Shown: positions 53,087-62,118 of the stretch, piece by piece
Layout of the letters: every line of letters begins with the position of its first letter
How positions within the stretch are numbered: position 1 is the first letter of the stretch
From: JBCBKU01 sp038521345
GTDB lineage: Bacteria; Pseudomonadota; Alphaproteobacteria; Rhodobacterales; Rhodobacteraceae
Length of the DNA stretch: 64,000 bases
Direction of reading: 5' to 3'
Assembly (NCBI GenBank): GCA_038521345.1
Contig: JBCBKU010000005.1
Span: 1-64,000, forward strand
Notes under the pieces: generated by a model
The model's database searches: none
The model's input: only the letters and a program-made list of their open reading frames with translations
Told to the model about the DNA's origin: nothing
Made by a program: the position numbers and the translations under genes

Positions 53087-54078
53087 CGCCGGGCGACCGA
53101 AACCTCTTGACGGATGTGCCCGGGTTCTGGGTCGGCAACGCGCAGGATGCGAACGTCAAAACAGGCGTGACAGTGGTGACGGGCCCGGCTGCGTTCACGG
53201 CTTCCGTGTCCGTTTTGGGCGGGGCACCAGGGACCCGGGAAACAGATCTTTTGCGCGGGGCGTCGCTTGTTGACAAGGCGGATGCGCTGGTCTTGTCGGG
53301 CGGGTCCGGCTTCGGCCTCGACGCCTGCAGCGGCGTCAGCGCTGCGATGCGAGCGCAAGGACGGGGATTCCCAGTCCGAGACCGGCAGATTCCGATCGTT
53401 CCGGGTGCCATCGTCTATGACCTGTCAAGCGGTGGTGCAACTTGGGAAACACCACCCTGGGCAAACCTTGGAAAAAGCGCCGCCGAAAACGTTGGCACAG
53501 AGTTTGAAATTGGGACGGTCGGTGCTGGGACGGGTGCACTTACAGCGGGGCTGAAAGGCGGGTTGGGCTCCGCTTCCGTGATGCTCGAGGACGGCACCAC
53601 GGTCGGCGCCATCGCGGTCGCCAATGCAATTGGAGAAGTTGCACCAGGACCCGACGGCGCATTCTGGGCGGGGACTTGGGAGCTGGGCGCTGAATTCGGG
53701 GGCCGCGGTCCGGCCAGAGCGCCCGCCCGCGCACTTCGCACGAAAGGTGATATGCTGGAGAACACGACAATTGCCGTCGTCGCAACGGACGCGGCACTGG
53801 GCAAAGTCGAGTGCGAGCGCGTGGCGATCATGGCTCATGCCGGGATCGCCCGTGCGGTGGCTCCGTCGCATTCGCCATTCGACGGCGATCTGGTCTTTGC
53901 GGCGGCATCCGCCCAACGCACGCTGCGTGACGCGCGGGCCGTTCTCGAGATCGGGCACGCTGCAGCCACCTGCTTGGCCCGGGCCATCGCTCGCGGTGTG
54001 TATGCGGCCACGCCTGCGGCTGGCGATCCGTTCCCCACATGGAGCGAAACCCATATGCTTAAAGGTTCGGACACCTAA
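53077..54078 (+). CDS. P1 family (DmpA/NylC-type) N-terminal-nucleophile hydrolase
   Basis: A 333-residue member of the P1 peptidase family, which self-cleaves to expose a catalytic Ser or Thr and hydrolyses beta-peptides, D- or L-amino-acid amides, or nylon oligomers. The alpha-part shows LSGGSGFGLDACSGV (73-87) and the beta-part starts ...DMLENTTIAVVATDAAL. N229-T230 is where NylC (Asn/Thr) is cut, so Thr230 is the likely nucleophile, in place of the Ser of DmpA. GTG 53077 overlaps the SDR by 10 bases. The stop overlaps the convergent hydrolase stop by four bases. Confidence 0.86.
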   Translation: MHLTPGDRNLLTDVPGFWVGNAQDANVKTGVTVVTGPAAFTASVSVLGGAPGTRETDLLRGASLVDKADALVLSGGSGFGLDACSGVSAAMRAQGRGFPVRDRQIPIVPGAIVYDLSSGGATWETPPWANLGKSAAENVGTEFEIGTVGAGTGALTAGLKGGLGSASVMLEDGTTVGAIAVANAIGEVAPGPDGAFWAGTWELGAEFGGRGPARAPARALRTKGDMLENTTIAVVATDAALGKVECERVAIMAHAGIARAVAPSHSPFDGDLVFAAASAQRTLRDARAVLEIGHAAATCLARAIARGVYAATPAAGDPFPTWSETHMLKGSDT

Positions 54079-54890
54079 AATACCGGACCTTTGATCCCAT
54101 CGAGCAGGGCGCGGGTCAGCCCGCCGTCCGGTTCGGACAGGCTATCGATTACGTCGAAATGGTGGCGTCCTGGTTCGACTGACAATGGGACGGACCACGC
54201 GGTTGACAATGCGCGGGCTTGTTCGAGAAATGCCGGTCGTTCGTCGGCGCCAACCCAAACCCGGACATCGGCGTCCAGCACGCGGGGCAGCAGCGCCGGG
54301 CTTTCACGCTCCGCCGTCGCATCGGTCAGCCCGAGCTCGGCGTTCATTGAGGTTCGCAGAAGCGGTCGCAGATCAGCCACGGGAGATATCGGCAGAATGC
54401 GAACGATGCGAGTTGCGATGTCGGGCGCAAGTTGGCTGTCCGGATTTGCAAGGCGGGCCGCCAGATGGCCACCGGCCGAATGCCCCACTGCCACGATTGG
54501 GCCATTAACAAACGCCGCCGCCACTTCGACGGCGCGGGCAGTGGCGCGCGTGATTTCGGGAACGACCACTTCGGGCGCCAGTGGGTATGACGGCACTGCC
54601 ACGGCCCAACCGCGCGCCGTTGCACCGGCGGCAAGATGCGACCAGTAAGACCGATCCATCGAGATCCAGTAACCGCCGTGAAAGAAGACGACCAATCCCT
54701 CAGCACGTCCAGCCGGATGAAAAAGGTCGAGACGCTCGCGCTCAGCCGCACCATAGGGTGTGTTGAGCCTTGCGCGCCCGATCGAAGCCTCGACCTCGCG
54801 GTGGGCGCGGGCAGCATCGGCCCATCGGTCGGGAAAGCTATCGCCATCCGGGATGTGAGCGGCGTTCTGATAAGCGTCATCAAGGTCCAT
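54075..54890 (-). CDS. Alpha/beta hydrolase, kynurenine-formamidase-like
   Basis: A 271-residue alpha/beta hydrolase. Oxyanion motif HGGYW (71-75), nucleophile S138 in GHSAGGH, acid in the GADERPAF region and a catalytic His in GRHHFDVID. The HGGYW form and length match arylformamidase-like esterases, but no other kyn gene is present, so the substrate is open. Start ATG 54890 is chosen for length; upstream open frame is not conserved-looking. It diverges from gabD by 70 bases. Confidence 0.82.
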   Translation of the reverse strand: MDLDDAYQNAAHIPDGDSFPDRWADAARAHREVEASIGRARLNTPYGAAERERLDLFHPAGRAEGLVVFFHGGYWISMDRSYWSHLAAGATARGWAVAVPSYPLAPEVVVPEITRATARAVEVAAAFVNGPIVAVGHSAGGHLAARLANPDSQLAPDIATRIVRILPISPVADLRPLLRTSMNAELGLTDATAERESPALLPRVLDADVRVWVGADERPAFLEQARALSTAWSVPLSVEPGRHHFDVIDSLSEPDGGLTRALLDGIKGPVF

Positions 54891-54960
54891 GGATCCGGGA
54901 TATCTGGACAAAGGCGATTTGCCCATGCACGTCTGGCACGCAACCCGAGGAGCGCGCGCC

Positions 54961-56436
54961 ATGCTTGATACCAAGACTGATCTGTCATCGATTTTGACGG
55001 ACCCGCAACTTCTGAGAACGCAGGGTTTTGTTGGCGGAGATTGGTCCGACGCGGCCTCTGGCGCCACGTTTCCCGTGACGAACCCTGCCCGAGGAGACGT
55101 GATTGCCGAGGTTGCTGACTTCGGCCGCGAGGATGTGGCGACAGCCATCGAGGCAGCGCACGCGGCCCAGATCGATTGGGCGGCGCGGCCAGCCAAAGAG
55201 CGCGCGACAATCCTCCGGCGTTGGTTCGACGAGATAATGTCGCATGCGGACGACTTGGCTCGCATTCTGACGGCCGAGCAAGGCAAACCCCTTGCCGAAG
55301 CGAAAGGCGAAATCGCCTACGGAGCGGCGTTTATCGAGTTCTTTGCCGAAGAGGCGAAACGTGTGGCGGGAGAGATCATCCCCGGCCATGCGGCAGACAA
55401 GCGTATCCACGTGATCCGCCAACCCGTCGGCGTGGCTGCAGCGATTACGCCATGGAACTTTCCCACCGCGATGATCACGCGCAAAGCCGGGCCAGCCTTG
55501 GCGGCGGGATGCGCGATGCTGATCAAGCCCTCGGAACTCACGCCCTTGTCGGCGCTTGCCCTTGGCGAACTGGCCATGCGCGCAGGGTTGCCCACCGGTC
55601 TTCTTTCGGTCCTACCCTCGAACGATGCGCCGGCGGTGGGCCGGGAATTCTGCGAAAACCAAAAAGTGCGCAAACTGACCTTCACAGGCTCTACCGAGGT
55701 GGGACGGATCCTTCTGCGCCAGGCCTCGGACCAAGTGATGAAGGTGTCGATGGAATTGGGAGGTAATGCCCCGTTCTTGGTATTCGACGACGCGGATCTG
55801 GACGCGGCGGTGGCTGGGGCGGTCGCCTGCAAGTATCGCAATGCAGGTCAGACCTGCGTGTCCGCCAATCGGATCTACGTTCAGGATGGAATTTACGACG
55901 CCTTCGCCGAAAAACTGGCGGCTGCGGTGGGCGCTATGCAGGTCGGCGACGGGTTGGACGGGGCGGACCTCGGCCCCCTGATCGAAGAAGCGGCCATCGA
56001 AAAGGTCGAAGCGCATATCGCCGACGCCAAATCCAAGGGTGGAGACGTGATTCTCGGGGGCGAGCGTCATGAGGCGGGTGGACTGTTCTTCGAACCAACC
56101 GTGATCACCGGAGCCACAACTGACATGGTATGTGCCCGCGAAGAAACCTTTGGACCCATCGCTCCACTTTTCCGGTTTTCGACCGAAGAGGATGCCGTCG
56201 CACAAGCCAACAACACGATCTACGGGCTGGCCGCTTACTTCTACGCGCGCGACTACCAACGGGTGACGCGTGTTTCTGAAGCGCTTGAATACGGCATCGT
56301 GGGCGTGAACACCGGGATCATTTCGACCGAGGTTGCGCCGTTCGGCGGCATGAAGCAGTCCGGACTTGGGCGTGAAGGCTCCCGTCATGGAATCGAGGAG
56401 TTCCTTGAAATGAAATATGTCTGCCTCAGCGTTTGA
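54961..56436 (+). CDS. gabD: NAD(P)-dependent succinate-semialdehyde dehydrogenase
   Basis: Oxidises succinate semialdehyde to succinate in the GABA route. The 491-residue product is a full ALDH with ITPWNFPTAMITRKAGPA, FTGSTEVGR, ELGGNAP, catalytic C299 (NAGQTCVSANR) and the FGGMKQSGLGREGSR end that marks the GabD subfamily. GAGGAG lies upstream of ATG 54961. No gabT aminotransferase is near. The gene stands alone; the next gene starts after a 220-base gap with a strong dyad. Confidence 0.9.
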   Translation: MLDTKTDLSSILTDPQLLRTQGFVGGDWSDAASGATFPVTNPARGDVIAEVADFGREDVATAIEAAHAAQIDWAARPAKERATILRRWFDEIMSHADDLARILTAEQGKPLAEAKGEIAYGAAFIEFFAEEAKRVAGEIIPGHAADKRIHVIRQPVGVAAAITPWNFPTAMITRKAGPALAAGCAMLIKPSELTPLSALALGELAMRAGLPTGLLSVLPSNDAPAVGREFCENQKVRKLTFTGSTEVGRILLRQASDQVMKVSMELGGNAPFLVFDDADLDAAVAGAVACKYRNAGQTCVSANRIYVQDGIYDAFAEKLAAAVGAMQVGDGLDGADLGPLIEEAAIEKVEAHIADAKSKGGDVILGGERHEAGGLFFEPTVITGATTDMVCAREETFGPIAPLFRFSTEEDAVAQANNTIYGLAAYFYARDYQRVTRVSEALEYGIVGVNTGIISTEVAPFGGMKQSGLGREGSRHGIEEFLEMKYVCLSV

Positions 56437-56564
56437 AGGCGGCTCGCGCAACGACCGGCATAACAGTCCTGAGGGGTTTGACCCTCGGAGAACCTCATCT
56501 TCCTCAGCGAGAAAACCCGAGATCTGGCGATGGTTTATTGAGTGATCAGGGCCTGTTTGATGCC

Positions 56565-56585
56565 CAGTTCTGTTTCACAGAACTG
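56565..56585. promoter_or_regulatory. Perfect 9-bp inverted repeat upstream of the phytase-like gene
   Basis: Arms CAGTTCTGT (56565-56573) and ACAGAACTG (56577-56585) flank TTC, with GATG / CATC extending the symmetry outside a two-base bulge. It is 72 bases before the next start codon. It may be an operator or an RNA hairpin; no T run follows. Confidence 0.6.
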
Positions 56586-56656
56586 CATCAAAACCGTTAC
56601 CCGAACGTCATGTCTCACGGTCAACACGACGGTGTTTTACCTGAGGGGGACGTGGA

Positions 56657-58819
56657 ATGACCACCAGACTAATTGGGCTGACTTCTGTTCTGGCGCTTTG
56701 CGCCGGGGCCGCATCGGCCGACAGCTTCAACCGGATTGCCAGCTTCGAGACATGGAAGAACATCGCCGATGGCGAAGACACGCAGGTCGAGACCTCGGCG
56801 GAGATCATCGACGCGACGCCGGATGGCATGACGCTGGTCTATACCGACAGCCCCCTGGGCACGATCGGGATGATCGACATCTCCGACCCGGCGAACCCCG
56901 CGCCCCTTGGCAACGTGGCGCTTCCCGGAGAGCCGACAAGCGTCTCGATCGTGGGCAACCGCGCATATGTCGGCGTAAACACCTCCGAAAGCTATACCGA
57001 TCCCTCGGGTAGCCTGGCCGTGATTGATCTCGAGAGCAAAGAGATTGTCACCACCTGCGATATCGGCGGCCAGCCCGACAGCATCGCCACGGACCCTGCG
57101 GGCAGCTTCGTCTCCATCGCCATCGAGAATGAGCGGGACGAGGATCTGGGCGATGGCCGCGTGGGGCAGATGCCCGCGGGCTCGCTTGTCATGATCGATC
57201 TGGCCGAGAACACCGCCCAGTGCGACACGATGCAGGTCGTGGACCTGACCGGTCTTGCCGACATCGCGCCTGAGGACCCCGAGCCCGAGTTCGTCGACAT
57301 CAACGGCGAAGGCGAAACGGTCGTCACGCTCCAGGAAAACAACCACATGGTGGTGGTGAACCGGGCGGGCGAGGTGACCAGCCATTTCTCGGCTGGGGCT
57401 GTAACCCTTGACGGGATCGACACCAAGGAAGAGGGTGCGCTTCTCTTCACCGACACCCAGGCGGACCGCGTCCGCGAACCCGATGCGGTGAAGTGGATCG
57501 ACGACACCCATTTCGCCACCGCCAACGAAGGCGACATGGATGGCGGGTCGCGTGGCTGGACGATTTTCCACCAGGACGGCACCGTGGTCTATGAGAGCGG
57601 CACGTCGTTCGAATACGCGATCATTGAGGTGGGCCACTACCCCGAGGAACGCTCAGGCAACAAGGGCGTCGAACCGGAATCGGTTGAGGTCGGCACCTTC
57701 GGCGGCATTCCGATGGCCTTCATCGGCGCGGAACGGTCGTCCATCGTCGGTGTCTACGACATCTCTGACCCGGCCAACCCTGTCCTCGCGCAGCTTCTGC
57801 CCTCGGGCGTCGGCCCTGAAGGCTATGTGGCGATACCCGATCGGAACCTTTTGATCTCGGCAAACGAGGTCGACTTCATCGAAGATGGCGGCGTGCGCAG
57901 CCACGTCATGATCTTCGAATACTCCGACGCTGCACCCTCCTACCCGCACCTCACCTCGGCCGGTCTGACCGAGGACGGGGCTCCGGTTGGCTGGGGCGCC
58001 AAGTCGGGCATGGTCGCTGGTGAAGGCTCGACCATCTACTTCGTCAATGACAGCTTCTATGCGTTGCAGCCGTCGATCTTCGAAGTGGATGCCAGCCAAA
58101 CCCCCGCCGTTATCACCGATGTCATCCGGATCAATGTCGAAGGCTACCCGGCCCAAGGAATGGACCTTGAAGGCATCACGCTCGACGGCGCGGGCAATTT
58201 CTACGTCGCCTCCGAAGGTCGGCCTGACCGGGGTCGCGCCCACGCGATCTATCACATCACCCCCGACGGTGAGATCGAGGAAGTGATCCCTTTCCCGAAA
58301 GAGATCATGGCGGTAGAGCGCCGCTGGGCCGCCGAGGGTATCACCAAGGTGGGTGACACCCTTTGGGTCGCGATCCAGCGTGAGTTCGACGACGATCCCG
58401 ACAACCTCGTCAAGATCCTCGCCTACAATCTGGAAACCGAGGAATGGGGTGCCGTTCACTACCCCAAAGCCGACCCCGAGACCGGCTGGGTGGGACTATC
58501 AGAGATCGTAGCTCATGGCGACTTCGTCTACGTGATCGAGCGCGACAACCAGATCGGTTCGGCGGCAAAGATCAAGAAGATCTACCGCATACCTGCTGCC
58601 GAGATGGTACCTGCTCCACTTGGCGGAGAACTCCCGGTTGTCTCAAAAGAAGAAGTCCGCGACCTGATCCCGGATCTTCTTTCGACTGGCGGCTATGTGC
58701 TCGATAAGGTCGAAGGGCTCGCAATCCAATCAGACGGCACCGCCTGGGTGTCCACGGACAATGACGGCGTCGACGACCATTCGGGCGAGACGATGTTCTT
58801 CTCGATCGGTCGGTTCTAG
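56657..58819 (+). CDS. Secreted phytase-like beta-propeller protein
   Basis: A 720-residue exported protein: signal peptide (about 1-21, ending ASADSF), an N-terminal propeller region with repeated GMIDISDPANP-type and VYDISDPANP-type blades (LVIVD-like), and a C-terminal phytase-like/esterase-like domain (LEGITLDGAGNFYVASEGRP, about residues 508-527). Acidic residues are frequent, as in Ca-binding propellers. Activity could be phosphate release from an organic phosphate or ester, but no catalytic residues can be assigned with certainty. GAGGGGGAC precedes ATG 56657. Two hairpins end the transcript. Confidence 0.85.
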   Translation: MTTRLIGLTSVLALCAGAASADSFNRIASFETWKNIADGEDTQVETSAEIIDATPDGMTLVYTDSPLGTIGMIDISDPANPAPLGNVALPGEPTSVSIVGNRAYVGVNTSESYTDPSGSLAVIDLESKEIVTTCDIGGQPDSIATDPAGSFVSIAIENERDEDLGDGRVGQMPAGSLVMIDLAENTAQCDTMQVVDLTGLADIAPEDPEPEFVDINGEGETVVTLQENNHMVVVNRAGEVTSHFSAGAVTLDGIDTKEEGALLFTDTQADRVREPDAVKWIDDTHFATANEGDMDGGSRGWTIFHQDGTVVYESGTSFEYAIIEVGHYPEERSGNKGVEPESVEVGTFGGIPMAFIGAERSSIVGVYDISDPANPVLAQLLPSGVGPEGYVAIPDRNLLISANEVDFIEDGGVRSHVMIFEYSDAAPSYPHLTSAGLTEDGAPVGWGAKSGMVAGEGSTIYFVNDSFYALQPSIFEVDASQTPAVITDVIRINVEGYPAQGMDLEGITLDGAGNFYVASEGRPDRGRAHAIYHITPDGEIEEVIPFPKEIMAVERRWAAEGITKVGDTLWVAIQREFDDDPDNLVKILAYNLETEEWGAVHYPKADPETGWVGLSEIVAHGDFVYVIERDNQIGSAAKIKKIYRIPAAEMVPAPLGGELPVVSKEEVRDLIPDLLSTGGYVLDKVEGLAIQSDGTAWVSTDNDGVDDHSGETMFFSIGRF

Positions 58820-58827
58820 GCACCAAC

Positions 58828-58847
58828 GCCCCGCCGTCCGGCGGGGC
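58828..58847 (+). terminator. GC-rich hairpin after the phytase-like gene
   Basis: Perfect 8-bp stem GCCCCGCC / GGCGGGGC with a GTCC loop, eight bases after the stop codon. It has no T run; it may act with the second hairpin downstream or protect the 3' end. Confidence 0.55.
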
Positions 58848-58866
58848 CAACTCGCAAAACAACGCG

Positions 58867-58907
58867 CGGCCGCCCGCAGGCGGCCGAGCGTTTCATTTTT
58901 CTTAACG
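58867..58907 (+). terminator. Intrinsic terminator before the sigma factor gene
   Basis: Perfect 8-bp stem CGGCCGCC / GGCGGCCG with a CGCA loop, followed after four bases by a T-rich tract (TTTCATTTTTCTT). It separates the phytase-like gene from the sigma factor. Confidence 0.75.
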
Positions 58908-58951
58908 CTGCGTCCAAGGATTGACCCTCCGCTTGCGTCCTAATCAACGTG

Positions 58952-59494
58952 ATGCGTATGGAAACGTCGGACGAGGACATGGCCCGCGCCGCGCAAGACG
59001 GCGATCGAGATGCGTTTGCGGGTTTACTCGCACGGCACTACGACCGGCTCTTTGTTCTGACCTTTCGCTTGACGGGATCACGAGCCGATGCCGAGGATCT
59101 CACGCAGGATATCTGTCTCGCGCTGCCCCGGAAGCTTTCTGGATACCGCGGAGATGCAAGGTTTTCGACCTGGCTTTATCGCGTGGCCGTCAATGCCGCG
59201 CATGACTGGCGGCGGCGCGATGCGTCCCGCAGCAAGGCCGCCGACGGTTGGGGCACATGGGAAACAGGCCGCCGGGCCGCCGAGGCGGAGGCCGCAGCAG
59301 ACCATGCGTGGCTGCGCACGGCCATGGCTGCTTTGCCCGAAGATCTGCGCGAGACCCTTGCACTGACGCTCGACGACGGGATGAGCCACTCCGACGCCGC
59401 CGAGATCTTGGGCGTCAGCGAGGGCACGGTCTCGTGGCGCATGAGCGAAGTCCGAAAACGGCTACGGGCATTGGCAGCGGAGGACGCGGGATGA
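58952..59494 (+). CDS. ECF-type RNA polymerase sigma factor
   Basis: A 180-residue sigma-70 family factor with region 2 (LLARHYDRLFVLTFRLTGSR, AEDLTQDICLAL, FSTWLYRVAVN) and region 4 (LPEDLRETLALTL, HSDAAEILGVSEGTVSWRMS). No region 1 or 3, as in ECF factors. Its stop overlaps the start of the VWA gene by four bases (ATGA), so it is coupled to a membrane protein, as sigma and anti-sigma genes often are. ATG 58952 is used; GTG 58949 and ATG 58958 are possible, and no clear ribosome site is seen. Confidence 0.92.
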   Translation: MRMETSDEDMARAAQDGDRDAFAGLLARHYDRLFVLTFRLTGSRADAEDLTQDICLALPRKLSGYRGDARFSTWLYRVAVNAAHDWRRRDASRSKAADGWGTWETGRRAAEAEAAADHAWLRTAMAALPEDLRETLALTLDDGMSHSDAAEILGVSEGTVSWRMSEVRKRLRALAAEDAG

Positions 59495-61476
59495 GCGACT
59501 ACATCGAGAAACTGCGCGCAGCCCTGGGCGAGGTTCTACCCGATCCGAAGCGCAAGGCCGAAACGCTCGCCGGAGCGATGGCCGCGTTCGACGCCCACCA
59601 AGGATCCGGGACCTCGACGCGTCTCAATCCCACGCGCCGCCCCCTCGGGTGGATCTTGGATGGAGTACGCACAATGACAGACATTTTGACTTCTCGCGGC
59701 GGCCTCGCCGCCACCACAGCCCTCGCAGCGCTTGCCCTAATCGTCATTTCCCCGGTCGGGCGGGATCTCCGAAACCCGCCGGCCTCTTTGGAGGTCACTG
59801 AAGCCGAGCTGTCCCCCACACGGCCGGAGCCGGGAAGCGGCGATTTGGTTGCAGCCTCACCGGTTGCACCAAGAGACCGCCCGGGCGCGAGTTCCACGGC
59901 GCAGACCCGTCGGCTCGCCGTTGGCGAGGCCGCGGAAGAAGCGTTCTCGGTCGCGCCATCGACAGTTCCCAGCGCTGTAGTCGGCGCACTCGGTCAAAAC
60001 CAGCCAGCGATGGATGGTTCGCGCACGGCGCTGCGCGAGCGGATCGCCGTGCCGTTGGATGCACCAATACTGCTGCCCGAACGCGGGACCGAGGCCTTTG
60101 CCAACGAGCCACCTTCGGCCTTGAAGATTACCGCAGATGACCCGGTGGTCACGTTCTCGGTCGACGTGGACACCGCGTCCTATTCGGTGGTCCGGTCGTC
60201 GCTATTGGCAGGTTTCTTACCCCCAGTCGGTGCTGTCCGTATCGAAGAGATGGTGAATTACTTTCCTTACGCGTATCCCGTGCCGGAAGGCCCACGCCCG
60301 TTCGCACCCTCGGTCGCGTTGTTGCAAACCCCTTGGAACGACGGAACACGAGTTTTGCAGGTGGCCATTCAGGGCGCGGCGTCGTCTCGCGAAAACAGGC
60401 CACCGCTGAACCTTGTCTTCCTGATCGATACCTCGGGCTCCATGCACGATCCGAACAAACTGCCTCTTTTGAAACAGTCCTTCCGGTTGATGTTGGGGCA
60501 GCTTCGTCCCGAAGATGACGTATCAATCGTTACCTATGCGGGGTCTGCAGGCGAGGTGCTGGCGCCCACGCCCGCGTCTGAGCGCGCGGAGATACTCTCC
60601 GCGCTCGATCGGTTGGAGGCCGGAGGGTCAACGGCGGGTCAGGCCGGTTTGGTCCAAGCCTATGATACCGCGGCGACCATGGCAGCGGACGGCGAGGTCA
60701 ATCGTGTGATCCTGGCGACCGACGGCGATTTCAACATCGGGCTTTCCGATCCCGCCGCGCTCGAGGCCTTTATTGCCAGGCAGCGAGATGCAGGCACTTA
60801 TCTCAGTGTTCTGGGATTCGGGCGCGGGAATCTTGATGACGCAACGATGCAAGCCCTGGCACAGAACGGGAATGGACAGGCGGCCTACATAGATACGCTG
60901 AGCGAGGCGCAGAAGGTGCTGGTCGATCAGTTATCCGGCGCGCTTTTTCCGATCGCAAACGACGTGAAGATTCAGATTGAGTTCAACCCCGCCCGCATCG
61001 CTGAATACCGGTTGATCGGATACGAGACGCGGGCTCTTGCGCAGACGGATTTCAACGATGATCGTATAGATGCCGGTGATGTCGGCGCCGGCCACCAGGT
61101 GACCGCCTTGTTCGAAGTAACGCCGGTCGGATCCGACGCGGTATTGTCGGATCCGTTGCGCTACGGTGTAGCAGACGCGTCGACGGAGTCGGACGAGCTT
61201 GCATTCCTGCGGCTTAGGTACAAGCGCCCAGGTGAAGATCAGAGCGAGCTGATCGAAATGCCGATCACAGATGCCGCGACGACCAATGACGAGGCACGGT
61301 TCGCTGCAGTGATTGCGGGGTTCGGATCACTTCTTCGCGGCGTGGATTACACAGGCGATTGGGGGTTCGAAGAAGCCATCGCCCTTGCGACTGAGGTCAA
61401 GGGCGATGACCCCTACGGTTACCGCGCCGAGGCGATCACGCTGATGCGCCTCGCCCGAACACTCTCGACAAGGTAA
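59491..61476 (+). CDS. Membrane-anchored VWA domain protein with possible anti-sigma N-terminus
   Basis: A 661-residue protein. The first 70 residues are soluble and helical (YIEKLRAALGEVLPDPKRKA), then one span (71-87), a Pro/Ala-rich linker, a vWF_A-type N-terminal block (about 210-290), and a VWA domain whose MIDAS motif DTSGSM is at 313-318; the C-terminal third resembles DUF3520 (YfbK group). If the N-terminus is cytoplasmic, it could hold the sigma factor at the membrane while the VWA part binds a periplasmic ligand. That role is inferred only from coupling. GGAGGA precedes ATG 59491. Confidence 0.85.
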   Translation: MSDYIEKLRAALGEVLPDPKRKAETLAGAMAAFDAHQGSGTSTRLNPTRRPLGWILDGVRTMTDILTSRGGLAATTALAALALIVISPVGRDLRNPPASLEVTEAELSPTRPEPGSGDLVAASPVAPRDRPGASSTAQTRRLAVGEAAEEAFSVAPSTVPSAVVGALGQNQPAMDGSRTALRERIAVPLDAPILLPERGTEAFANEPPSALKITADDPVVTFSVDVDTASYSVVRSSLLAGFLPPVGAVRIEEMVNYFPYAYPVPEGPRPFAPSVALLQTPWNDGTRVLQVAIQGAASSRENRPPLNLVFLIDTSGSMHDPNKLPLLKQSFRLMLGQLRPEDDVSIVTYAGSAGEVLAPTPASERAEILSALDRLEAGGSTAGQAGLVQAYDTAATMAADGEVNRVILATDGDFNIGLSDPAALEAFIARQRDAGTYLSVLGFGRGNLDDATMQALAQNGNGQAAYIDTLSEAQKVLVDQLSGALFPIANDVKIQIEFNPARIAEYRLIGYETRALAQTDFNDDRIDAGDVGAGHQVTALFEVTPVGSDAVLSDPLRYGVADASTESDELAFLRLRYKRPGEDQSELIEMPITDAATTNDEARFAAVIAGFGSLLRGVDYTGDWGFEEAIALATEVKGDDPYGYRAEAITLMRLARTLSTR

Positions 61477-61534
61477 CCCGGACGCGTCCGGCAATGCCGG
61501 GCGCGCCAAACCAAAACGGAAAGCCGTTCAGGCG

Positions 61535-61993
61535 TTATTGAGCTTCGACCGCTTTCGCCTCGACCGTGTCGCCAGAGGCGATTTCGATCCGGCGAGGTTT
61601 CAGCGCTTCGGGCACCTCACGCACAAGATCAATATGGAGCATTCCGTCCACATGCGAAGCGCCCGTGACGCGGACGTGATCGGCGAGGTGGAAGCGGCGT
61701 TCGAATGCACGCGTGGCGATACCGCGATGCAGGAACTTGCGACCTTCGTCGTCTTTCGCCTTTTTGGCGGCCACGACTAGGGCGTTCTCTTTCACCTCGA
61801 CACCAATATCATCCGAAGAGAACCCGGCGACGGCGATCGAGATGCGGTAAGCATCATCGGCAGTTTTTTCTATGTTGTAGGGTGGATAGCTCGTGCCCGA
61901 CGTGGTGTCGGTCAGGACCCGGTCCATAAGGTCGGCCATCTGATCAAAGCCGACGGTAGCGCGGTAAAGTGGCGCAAAGTCATAAGTACGCAT
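61535..61993 (-). CDS. Small heat-shock protein, Hsp20/alpha-crystallin family
   Basis: An ATP-independent holdase chaperone of 152 residues (IbpA type): N-terminal FAPLYRATVGFDQM arm, alpha-crystallin core (AYRISIAVAGFSSDDIGVEV and FERRFHLADHV) and a C-terminal KPRRIEIA tail with the IEI anchor. No sigma-32-like promoter was recognised in the 125 bases upstream. Downstream a perfect 14-bp palindrome CCGGACGCGTCCGG (61478-61491) lies between it and the convergent VWA gene. Confidence 0.95.
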   Translation of the reverse strand: MRTYDFAPLYRATVGFDQMADLMDRVLTDTTSGTSYPPYNIEKTADDAYRISIAVAGFSSDDIGVEVKENALVVAAKKAKDDEGRKFLHRGIATRAFERRFHLADHVRVTGASHVDGMLHIDLVREVPEALKPRRIEIASGDTVEAKAVEAQ

Positions 61994-62118
61994 ATGAGGT
62001 CATCCTCTGTTGAGCGATAACGATGTGAGCCTTCCCATCCGGAACAGGCGGCGCGCAGACCCGACATTCGGCGCCTGCGAAGTTTAGGTGGGTGACGCCC
62101 GCAATGGTTTCAAGGGGT

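Noticed and set aside
56565..56590. Pho-box-like sequence before the phytase-like gene
   Set aside because: The two CTG units are 13 bases apart, not 11, and the site is better explained as a palindrome.
61478..61491. Palindrome CCGGACGCGTCCGG as terminator between VWA and hsp20 genes
   Set aside because: No T run on either strand and no loop; a 14-base fully self-complementary site could be chance in GC-rich DNA.
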